DNA of 27,664 nt from Plantago elongata (taxonomy: Eukaryota > Streptophyta > Magnoliopsida > Lamiales > Plantaginaceae): the NCBI GenBank assembly GCA_036897095.1, contig JAYMSP010001929.1, positions 1-27,664 of the forward strand, read 5' to 3'. The translations under genes and the position numbers were made by a program. This document shows positions 20,143 through 27,664 of the stretch, piece after piece. Each line of letters starts with the position of its first letter. The stretch's first letter is position 1. The notes under the pieces are model-generated. The model was not told the origin of the DNA. It was given only the letters and a program-made list of their open reading frames with translations, and did no database searches.

Positions 20143-23100
20143 TTACTTGGGCAGTCTCTTGATAATAGAAAAAATGGGTGCCTTATCGGTGATAACTCTT
20201 CGACCACCACGGGAGACAGACTCGACCTCCCATGCTGGACCAAGAAACCAAGAAGCTGCAGCTCCACCAATCAACCCTCCAGCCTAAAGTTCAAATATCA
20301 AAACAACTATCAGAAGAAAGCCGAAGAAATAGAAAAAGAACATGAAGCTGTCACGAAAACAAAACTTGATCACAAGTGTCCTAGTCGTATTTCTGATATT
20401 ACTGGGTAGAACAAAGACAAACTATGCGTTCTTCCCCACGTTATCTTAAACTACAGAAGTTCATCACCAACTTATGTTCAGAAAACACATGAATAAACTG
20501 AAGGAGTTAAACTTACGTGTCCCCAGTTATCGATGCCTTGAGATAGCATCCCAATGGCCTGTAAGACAAGCATTCACTTTCATTAGTTGAAGTAAGGCAG
20601 TCTACAAAAGTAATCAATCAAATTCCAACTCAGATAAAATCTGATCAAGTTGGTTATGATCGAAGTTACTTACCATGTTTAATAGAATTACTTTAGCTAT
20701 GTGTTTCAGCTGACCCTCAGTTCCTTTGACTTTGTCCCTATGCCTCAGAACAAACATAGCGAATGATCCGACCTGGCCAGAGCACCACACGGCGGATTAA
20801 ATGGATATTTTGAAGCTGAAGAAGCAAGGCACTGATCATAAAGATTAAATTGAAGGAACTTTTCATGGTTTCTGAGTGCTAACCAGGTATTGCGAAACCT
20901 TGAGATACCTATGTTATTGATTTCGAGTAATGGTAAAGGGTAGTGTATGTCTTATGGCAAAAAGATAAAGGGAAATAAAGGATACATGTACTTTCTAAAT
21001 AAAGGTTCTCTGCTAAGTAACGAGCAATATGCAAGGTGCAGTTATCTGTTCAATTGAGCACCGGATTAAGTTAAAGCTGGAATAATCTAGAACGCATAAA
21101 ACAACACTTTTAAAGAGGTTTTAGAAACTTACCAATCCAAATATAGCTCCTGAAGCACCAACAGCTGGATTTTTACAGAACCAGTAACTCATTGATGCGC
21201 CTGATGTCATACAGGTGACTTCAATTATTAGGCAAAGGAGAGGATTATTTTGATAATATGTACTAGAGTAGTTAATAACATGAAGGCTTTATTTACTTGT
21301 TATTGCAGAGGCCATGTATACTGCTAGGAATCTTCTAGGACCACATATGTTCTCAACAGCAGGACCAACAGAGTTCAAAGAATAACAATTGACCTGAAAA
21401 TATAATCCTCTTCAGTTAAAGTGAAAAACATCAATCGTTATCCACACTCATTATTAGAGCATTTAGCAATGGCTTATATGAACACTTTAGACCATTTATA
21501 CAAGCACCTGTTTATGGACTTGTGCCTTTTAACTTTCACGCTATTACACAATCAAAGCAGAAGAATATATATATGCCAATAGCTTATAAGCTAGCAAAAT
21601 CCCACAAGCCGCCTATATAGAATCTCAAAAACTCTAGATTGGTGAGATTTAAACAGACCATCAGATGCCCAAGGTTTGCATGTAGAAAAGCAGATGTAGC
21701 AAGTCTCCACAGCTGCCCTTCACTGATGAGACTGTTAATCTGCAGGTGAAGGGAAAGCAAAATTTTATTATGTATAATATCACAATATAAAGGTAACGAC
21801 TAAATACTCATATGAGAGCTACAAAATCTGACCTTGGCTCCCCAAAACACAAGATCACCACCTGAGGCGCTTTGTGCAATATAAACCCTGGGCATAGATG
21901 TTTTAATGTATTAATAAGATGTAATAATGTATCAATGGGATAGAAAAAAGGCTCATTCTTCGAATTTAATACACGAAGTACTGATACTCACAAAACATTA
22001 GTAGCTAGAAGGATATTGGTCCATACCCTTCCATCAAACAAGTTTCCCCTAGTTGTTCTTGAGTTTGACTTTCCAATACCATTATACACATTTCTGTTCC
22101 CATCTCCGTTAAAGAAACTGAAGCCCATTAATGCAGGGGACAAGGCATTGCGTGACCATTGGAAACAGTTGAAACCTGTAAAGTGAAGGGCCTTTTCATG
22201 ACAAATATCCTTCATCAATGGCACATCACCGAGATGGGAAAGATTCTGTACAGAAACCGTAACTGGAATTGATCATTTCCTCCAGATATGAACAACATGA
22301 TGAACTATTAAGGAATTTATAAAAAAACTTCTTCATATAAATGCGCAAAGATCTTTCCAAGCTCTATTTGTGCCACTTCAGCAAATCCAAATCACCAAAA
22401 TAATACAACAACGTTCACATGAATCCTAACATAGCACATTTGTGCACAATCTGATTCAGCGAGGAACACAAGTGAATCAAGACTTAAAGGTATAAAGTTA
22501 AACACACAACTTATCATCGGATTAAAACATCCCATCCCTCCGAAAAGATCTAGATATAGAGAAATCAGCTAATAATCTTGCAAAAGATCTTTTTATCTCT
22601 AAGCTCAAATCTACAAGTTGCACAAATAGTATTCTATTTCTAATAGTATCATTTTCACAATCTGATCCTGTGAAAGCTTCAATTCTTTAAGAAAATGGGA
22701 GCTTAAAGGTGTTAAGCTAAGCCCACAACTTGTTATCATCACAAAAATTGCATTCCTCCGAAAACTTAGAAAATTTAATTCAAACAGCCAGTGGTGAGTA
22801 TATGGAGTTGTTCTAATTCTTTCCTTTTTTTAAAGAAACAAGTAACCGTTGTAATTTGATAAGAACTAATTTCAGTAAACAACTATCCAGAATTGAAATC
22901 AAAGTACTCTCAAGAGCTAGGTAGGTAAAATCAGGTAATAACTTACTTGAAAACCCTAGATGAAATTGAAGAAAAGTAGATAACTTTTTGAATAGAAAGA
23001 GCAAATTAAAGCAAGAAGAGGTAGTAAAAGTATGAAAAAAGTAATCTTGATTGAAGATTATGATTTATTACCTTGAGAGAGGAGCGGAGGAGGAAGCCCA

Positions 23101-23197
23101 GGTTAACACGGTGGTGGAGGCGGAGGGCGGCGGCGGCGGTAGTGGTGGTAAAGAGGTGGTTGGTGGGCGGATTGGATGATCCCATTCCCATCATCAT
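20143..23197 (-). CDS. RBL10: Plastid rhomboid protease, RHOMBOID-LIKE 10 type
   Basis: Nine exons on the minus strand: 23197-23072, 22245-21992, 21887-21833, 21739-21659, 21393-21297, 21200-21133, 20772-20674, 20558-20517 and 20283-20143. All joins are GT-AG and keep frame, giving 320 residues (Arabidopsis RBL10 is about 343). The start is the first ATG after an upstream in-frame stop. The Ala/Thr/Arg-rich first 40 residues fit a transit peptide. The rhomboid core has GQLWRLAT (WR loop), HANLGHLMVNCYSLNSVGP with oxyanion H170/N174, GASGAIFGLVGSFAMF with catalytic Ser221, and IDNWGHAGGLIGGA with catalytic His274. It should be an active intramembrane serine protease of the chloroplast inner envelope. 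The region between GFLLRSSLK and NLSHLGD looks about 35 residues shorter than in Arabidopsis, so a small exon in the 826-bp first intron may be missed. Confidence 0.9.
22446..22768. repeat. Diverged direct duplication inside rhomboid intron 1
   Basis: A unit beginning CACAATCTGAT at 22446 recurs at 22656. Shared later blocks are CTTAAAGGT, CACAACTT, TATCATC and CCTCCGAAAA, in the same order and at about a 210-base offset. Substitutions and small indels separate the copies. It is noncoding and may be an old intronic segment duplication or two insertions of one element. Confidence 0.45.
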
Positions 23198-23303
23198 TTT
23201 GCTTGATTCCACTTCAATTACACTTCTTCTTCTCTAAGCTAATACCAGATTTTTTTCTTTCTCTTTTAATGATTTTCAAGAATAACTTTTCATTTCATTT
23301 TCA

Positions 23304-23310
23304 ATTTATA
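23304..23310 (-). promoter_or_regulatory. TATA box of the rhomboid gene
   Basis: TATAAAT on the minus strand, about 107 bases before the start codon at 23197. A CT-rich leader between them supports a transcription start near 23270. Confidence 0.45.
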
Positions 23311-23319
23311 ACGAACTAC

Positions 23320-24179
23320 TAAAATCTAATTATTAAATTTTATTATATAATTTTATTAAATTATATACTATGATAGTTTAAGAAATTTGATTTTGTCAAA
23401 ATTAAATACATTTGATCATATAATAATAAAATAAAAAATTAAAACGAATAAAATATTTTTTATTTAAATAGATACTAAAATTATCTTTACATTGTCATTT
23501 ATTAAACCAATAAACTTATTCTTTTTTTTCTCCTTTTCACTTTTGACAACTGTATATATTCTATTAAATTTATTGAAAACCATGATAACCTCATAAACTC
23601 AAAAATGAGATTAATATAATATGTTCATATGGAAATTGGCAGTTTTTAAACTTAAAACTATCAATATTTTTACAACATTTTTCATGAACTTATTCAGAAA
23701 ATATGTATCCATTTTCAGCAAGTGTATACATTAATACATATACAGCTATCTTTTTCTTTTTCATTTTTGATTTTCTTTCTCAATTGAAGAGCAAAGTATT
23801 TTCCTAAAGTTGCTTTTACACTTGGTATCATAAGCAAAAGAAGTCAAGCTATAGATTCAACTAAAATGTACTGGTGCTTATGAATCTTCCTTGTTTAGTT
23901 TCTTCTGCACTCAACTAAAAGATGCACTTTGGGCTATGGCTTTTCTTCATTCATTTTGTGAACTTCCTTTGAATTCTTCAACATCATCAACAAATGTCAG
24001 AGAAGTTCCTTTGCATATATAAAAAGATGAGCCAGCTACCTAGAATAGTGTATATACCTGCATTTTGAAACAAGTTTACCTCTCAATCTGAATGAATGTT
24101 ATCAGACTCAAAATCTAAGGAAATCCCTAAAGACGCCACCCCCACGCGCTATCTATAAAGAAGCATACGTACGTGTTAA
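23320..24179. other. AT-rich intergenic stretch, no gene seen
   Basis: Upstream flank of the rhomboid gene and downstream flank of the RING gene. The left half (23320-23570) is very AT-rich. The last 100 bases or so are presumably the RING 3' UTR. No element, RNA or frame is supported. Confidence 0.4.
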
Positions 24180-25034
24180 TCATGGAGTGAACACGTCAAA
24201 TAACACGTCCCATGCGTGTCCCCAATAGTTATTATTACCTCCATGGGAAACATTGTTGATCCTGTTATCAAGAAAATCAAGACAGAGGTGTGCGGCGTTT
24301 AGGACCAGGCTGAACGGCCTCATCTGGAACACATCCGTCCAGTTCCACTCCTGAGCATTCATCCGGTTGTTTTCCTCTGGAATGTAAGTCTCGTGGAAGA
24401 AGTTGCTTGACAATCCTCGTACCACGTGGCGACAAACTGGACATGTGTTGTTCATGTTCAGCCATGGGATTATGCAATCAGAGTGGTAAAAGTGTCCACA
24501 TTGCAGTGCCCTGACTTTAAGCCCTACTTCAAACTCATCTTTACAAACTGGACAGAACGGATCGTTTTTCAAGTGCTCATCTGTCATTTCCACCCATTCT
24601 AGGGCCTCAATAACCGATTCTGGAGCTGGATCATGCATTCCCTGATCTGAAGGAATGTTGACAGGCCTAGGGGACTGATCAGGGACGACAGGCCTAGGGG
24701 GCTGATCAGGGCCAATGTACTGAAGTAATACCCAAGCTTGGCGGGTCATGTCCTGATTTTCGCTCTGACTGACGGGAGGGTCAAGCAGTTGAGCTAATCT
24801 GTCGAGTACTCGAGATCCAGATGAGGGTTCTTGTTGGCTCTCCAGGAGTGGCCTAGGTCGTGAAACGTCCAGCTCATACCGGATCTGACCCAAACAACCC
24901 GGGCATAAGATCTCAGCCGGGTTGGATGTTGTCGTCCTGATACTACGCTCGCATTGCTGACACCAGTAGTAGTAGTATGTTCGCGTTCTACGCACACCGT
25001 TGACGATAACACCAGGACGACGGGTCATAGACAT
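24180..25034 (-). CDS. RING-H2 E3 ubiquitin ligase with N-terminal zinc ribbon
   Basis: An intronless 284-residue protein. Residues 20-55 carry a zinc ribbon, YYYYWCQQCERSIR with C25/C28 and CPGC with C44/C47, as in plant RZF/RDUF-like ligases. A variable linker follows (56-157). The RING-H2 at 161-201 has C161, C164, C179, H181, H184, C187, C198 and C201, with PWL between the sixth and seventh ligands. It should recruit an E2 and ubiquitylate substrates in the cytosol or nucleus; relatives act in abiotic-stress signalling. The C-terminal 80 residues are Asn/Trp-rich without a known domain. The linker contains a 27-bp in-frame tandem duplication, PDQPPRPVVPDQSPRPVN. The first ATG is used; another follows two codons later. 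It is divergent from the thaumatin-like gene, with 400 bases between start codons. No membrane segment is seen. Confidence 0.9.
   Translation of the reverse strand: MSMTRRPGVIVNGVRRTRTYYYYWCQQCERSIRTTTSNPAEILCPGCLGQIRYELDVSRPRPLLESQQEPSSGSRVLDRLAQLLDPPVSQSENQDMTRQAWVLLQYIGPDQPPRPVVPDQSPRPVNIPSDQGMHDPAPESVIEALEWVEMTDEHLKNDPFCPVCKDEFEVGLKVRALQCGHFYHSDCIIPWLNMNNTCPVCRHVVRGLSSNFFHETYIPEENNRMNAQEWNWTDVFQMRPFSLVLNAAHLCLDFLDNRINNVSHGGNNNYWGHAWDVLFDVFTP
24661..24711 (-). repeat. 27-bp tandem duplication in the RING-H2 coding region
   Basis: Blocks 24661-24684 and 24688-24711 are 24-base near-identical copies (one A/G difference seen) with a 27-base period, so nine codons are repeated in frame. Each copy includes the palindromes GGCCTAGG-like and CTGATCAG. 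The near identity implies a fairly recent duplication. Confidence 0.8.
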
Positions 25035-25434
25035 GCTGAATTAAGGATTGATGAAAGTTGTGTTTTGCTATTAGAGGAATGATGCAAGAATCATGTCAAA
25101 GATGCTGTTTTTATATGAGCAGTAATTTGTGAAAGTGAGAGCCTGAGAGGGAAAGGAATAGCTTTAGTTGGTTCAACAAGAGATTCATTTTCTCATCTTG
25201 TTTAGAAAGGAGAAGATTGTATAGAAAGACATGGAACTAAAAACTGCAACTGGCAAGGAATCAATTGATTGTAAGAGAAGAAAGGAAGCATTTTCAGTAC
25301 ATGTTAATGGTTGTTTACTCTCTTCAACACGTATTCTTTTACACTTGTCCTATACTTAACTCTCACAAATACTACATGCTAGTAGTATGCTGTATCATCT
25401 TCAGTTTCTCTTCACTTAGTTCAGTATCAAGCAT
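25035..25434. promoter_or_regulatory. Shared divergent promoter of the RING-H2 and thaumatin-like genes
   Basis: Only 400 bases separate the two start codons, with the genes pointing apart. The minus side has a TATA box at 25115-25109; the plus side has none that I can see. A shared control region is possible, but this is inferred from spacing alone. Confidence 0.4.
25109..25115 (-). promoter_or_regulatory. TATA box of the RING-H2 gene
   Basis: TATAAAA on the minus strand, 75-81 bases before the start codon. A TTGAC W-box core on the same strand lies just downstream (about 25094-25099), where WRKY factors could bind, but so short a motif is weak evidence. Confidence 0.5.
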
Positions 25435-26597
25435 ATGGCCTTCAGTCAAAGCATTGTTCCGAAACTACATTTTGCCTTCATTGTTGTGATATCAGGTAAC
25501 CTCTTTAATCTCAGATGCAATCACATTGCTGCTGCTTCTCATGATTTTGTCGCACGAGCGCAACTAGTTAGTAGTTAGTAGTTACATTATAACGATACCA
25601 TAGTTCCGATTGTTATTAGTTCTACTATATGTCTCTCTGCTAGATCAGAGTTTCAGATCAGATGGAATTCTTTCTGTAACTCTGAATGTTTCATTTGCTC
25701 TACAGGGATCAGATTTTCCGAGAGCATAAACATTACCATCATAAACTACTGCAACGAGACGATATGGCCCGGGATAACACCGAACAACTTAACCGGACTC
25801 AGCTTCACTCTCAAACCATCCCAATCCACGGTCTTCACCACTCCACCAGCCTGGACAGGTCGAATATGGGCCAGAACTGGTTGCAATTTCGACAGGAATG
25901 GAAATGGAACATGCCAAACAGGCGGATGTGGCACAAGCCTGCAATGCCCCAGTCCAGGCAATCCTCCTGCCTCAATTGCCGAGTTTACTCTTGGAGACAT
26001 GGATTACTACGACGTCAGCCTGGTCGACGGATTCAACCTGCCCCTTGTGGTGAAACCAGTTGGTGGCCAAGGCAATTGCAGCACAGCTGGCTGTGATAGT
26101 GACATACGACCCACTTGCCCGCCCGAGCTAACATTGAGGACTATTTCGAACACTACTTTAGCTTGCCGTAGTGCATGCGATGTCTTCGATAGGGAGGATT
26201 ACTGTTGTAGAGGCGCGTTCTCCACTCCTTCGGCATGTTTGCCTACTAATTACTCGAGGATTTTTAAGTCTGCCTGTCCTGCGGCTTACAGCTACGCTTA
26301 TGATGATCCAACGAGTATCAAGACCTGTTCATCGACTGACTATGTTGTTGCGTTCTGTTCTGCCAGCTGGTATGTTGACAGGTTTTGATTGCTGTAAACT
26401 ACGAATTTCATCTATCTTGGTGCTGTTTTGGTAAGATGTTTACAGGTTTCGTTGTTTCTTTTACTAGGAATCAAACACGGTGCACGTATCGTGACAACGA
26501 TATGAAGTGTAGTGGGAGTAAGAGTTTGTTGAAGGGAATTTTTCGAATCTGGAGGCTAACAGCAATAGGCATGGCATTTGCTGCTGCAGTGATATAG
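25435..26597 (+). CDS. Thaumatin-like protein (PR-5 family), probably GPI-anchored
   Basis: Exons 25435-25495, 25706-26369 and 26468-26597 (introns 210 and 98 bp, GT-AG) encode 284 residues. Exon 1 supplies the signal peptide (MAFSQSIVPKLHFAFIVVIS), a common split in this family. The thaumatin domain has the NYCNETIWPG start, GTCQTGGCGTSLQCP and a full set of 16 cysteines, ending at DYVVAFC. Exon 3 adds WNQTRCTYRDNDMKCSG with two more cysteines and a hydrophobic end (LTAIGMAFAAAVI) fitting a GPI signal. Thaumatin-like proteins act in the cell wall or apoplast; some bind or cleave beta-glucans and inhibit fungi. Keeping intron 2 adds YVDRF and a stop at 26388, giving a 247-residue protein without the anchor signal. 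No TATA box is clear. Confidence 0.9.
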
Positions 26598-26742
26598 TGT
26601 GATCTTACGATTTTGTTGAGACAACTAAAATAGCGTGATACAACAAGCTACAAAGTACAAACAGGGTTGGTGAATTTTCTTGTGGTTTAGCTGTACAATT
26701 GTATACATGAACTATCAATCTATCATAGTTGGGAAAAAAAAA

Positions 26743-26771
26743 TTCGTTGCAAGGAATTGAACTCGGGTCAC
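26743..26771 (-). pseudogene. Decayed 3' half of tRNA-Glu
   Basis: On the minus strand this 29-base segment reads GTGACCCGAGTTCAATTCCT and then TGCAACGAA, matching the T-arm and acceptor 3' strand of the neighbouring tRNA-Glu, with one deletion and about five substitutions. Most are C-to-T or G-to-A. No 5' half accompanies it. The A/T-rich bases beyond the 3' end also look alike in both copies. Confidence 0.65.
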
Positions 26772-26792
26772 TATCATAAGTGAGTAATAAAA

Positions 26793-26864
26793 TTCCGTTG
26801 CCGGGAATCGAACCCGGGTCGCCTGGGTGAAAGCCAGATATCCTAACCGCTGGACGACAACGGA
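26793..26864 (-). tRNA. tRNA-Glu (TTC anticodon)
   Basis: A 72-base nuclear tRNA with acceptor stem TCCGTTG/CAACGGA and discriminator A. The A box is TCGTCCAGCGG. The anticodon loop CTTTCAC gives anticodon TTC, and the T-arm CCCGGGTTCGATTCCCGG holds the B box. No intron. A run of four T (26791-26788 on the minus strand) directly after the 3' end serves as Pol III terminator. CCA is not encoded, as expected for a eukaryotic nuclear gene. It lies about 200 bases beyond the thaumatin-like stop, on the opposite strand. Confidence 0.95.
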
Positions 26865-26869
26865 TTGCA

Positions 26870-27150
26870 TGCTTATGATTGTACAACAACCAATTTTAAC
26901 CCTATTACAATTGTCGTTTTTTTGTGTTCAACTTCGACCTACCTGAATTTGTGAACAATTTTCTACTTTGTGTTCACTAAATTACCTACTTAGTATTAAG
27001 AATTGGTTGTTATAACCTAAACAAAATGGTATTACAAGAATGGGAGGATCCGATACAATGCAATGTGAGGTTAATTATACAGTATATGATCAATAATTTA
27101 CAAATATGAAAATTGATTATATGCAACAATATATACTTCATAGTGCAAAG
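26870..27150. other. AT-rich spacer, nothing recognised
   Basis: Lies between the tRNA gene and the 3' end of a LINE. No frame, RNA or repeat is evident. The target duplication of the LINE would lie just left of 27151, but its partner is outside the window. Confidence 0.35.
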
Positions 27151-27664
27151 ATTTTTTTTTCAATGAATTGAACTTTGTATTAAGAAAAAAAATGAAAAGT
27201 ACCACAAGAAATTAAAAAAGACTCTCAAGCTGAACCCACAGGCGGGTAGTCAAGAGAGAAAATAAATGCAAAAGCGAAAGCGAACAAAGAAAGCATCCAT
27301 CTACCCTTGAGCAAAAAGCCCAAGGTTACAACCGCAGGCCTCGTTAAAACCCTACCATAGAAAAACCCAATGGGAAAAACCCATGGCAGGGAAAGAGTAC
27401 CCAAACGTTAATGTTGCGTAAACCTATAATAAGGCTGATAAGACATATCTCTACCAATATGGGGAAGAATGAAGTCAGGTGCATAGGACCAGAAACCATC
27501 ACTATCATGATTAGAAAGCACATCAGCAACATCATTCCCCTCACGAAAAATATGTGAAACCCGAAAATTCATGTCCTCCATAAGAGGGAGAACCATCAAC
27601 CAACGATTCATGTACCTCCAAGGGACAATTCACGCTCTAGAATTAAGAAGTTCTGCCACGTAAG
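27151..27664 (-). pseudogene. LINE 3' end with RNase H remnant and poly(A) tail (partial)
   Basis: The minus-strand frame from 27611 reads MNRWLMVLPLMEDMNFRVSH and continues with HIFREGNDVADVLSNHDSDG and GRDMSYQPYYRF. This is the C-terminal part of the plant LINE RNase H domain (H-I-x-REGN-xx-AD). The stop is followed by a 3' region whose last bases are nine T on the plus strand at 27152-27160, that is, a poly(A) tail. Upstream codons run out of the window at 27664. An in-frame stop upstream of 27611 and loss of the usual ALANHG spacing mark it as decayed. Confidence 0.75.

Noticed and set aside
23198..23212. GTG upstream of the rhomboid ATG as a start, adding five residues
   Set aside because: Nuclear plant genes rarely start at GTG; the first ATG after the in-frame stop is at 23197.
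24277..25012. Minus-strand frames overlapping the RING-H2 gene
   Set aside because: Alternative-frame shadows; the main 284-codon frame holds all zinc ligands.
25686..26096. 136-codon plus-strand frame over the thaumatin-like exon 2
   Set aside because: It is out of frame with the 16-cysteine thaumatin domain and reads through the intron 1 acceptor.

Overview
The window looks like nuclear DNA of a flowering plant, most likely a eudicot. It has spliced genes with GT-AG introns, AT-rich intergenic DNA, TATA boxes at plant-like distances, plant-only families (p24-delta, a RHOMBOID-LIKE 10 type protease, a 16-cysteine thaumatin-like protein) and a nuclear tRNA-Glu. The species cannot be named from the sequence. 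Exon structures were built by hand from splice signals, reading-frame continuity and remembered family conservation, with no transcript or database support.

Layout: 1-5.3 kb is a graveyard of mobile elements: the 5' leader of a Copia-type element (minus strand), a decayed LINE reverse transcriptase, a hAT-like noncoding region interrupted by a putative 197-bp solo LTR, and a CCGG-rich element-like block. At 5.68-9.55 kb (+) lies a four-exon p24-delta cargo receptor gene with a 2.9-kb first intron. An F-box/LRR-like gene related to Arabidopsis At1g10780 lies at 10.37-11.80 kb (-). A SINE-like unit is near 13.0 kb. A decayed PIF/Harbinger transposon covers about 13.4-17.1 kb, with a transposase pseudogene (+), a converging second pseudo-ORF (-), and a ~975-bp element with ~235-bp inverted repeats inserted in the transposase. 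A minus-strand LINE 3' end (zf-RVT plus RNase H) is at 17.5-18.4 kb. A nine-exon plastid rhomboid gene occupies 20.14-23.20 kb (-). A single-exon RING-H2 E3 ligase (24.18-25.03 kb, -) stands head-to-head with a three-exon thaumatin-like gene (25.44-26.60 kb, +). A tRNA-Glu(TTC) gene (-) with a decayed copy of its 3' half follows, then another LINE 3' end runs to the window edge.

The host genes do not form a pathway. p24 acts in ER-Golgi traffic, the F-box and RING proteins in ubiquitin ligation, the rhomboid in the plastid and the thaumatin-like protein at the cell surface. I found no convincing new multi-gene system. The most informative signals are the nested Harbinger locus, whose catalytic Glu codon has become a stop, a thaumatin-like gene whose last intron decides between a GPI-anchored and a soluble product, and the partial tRNA duplication.
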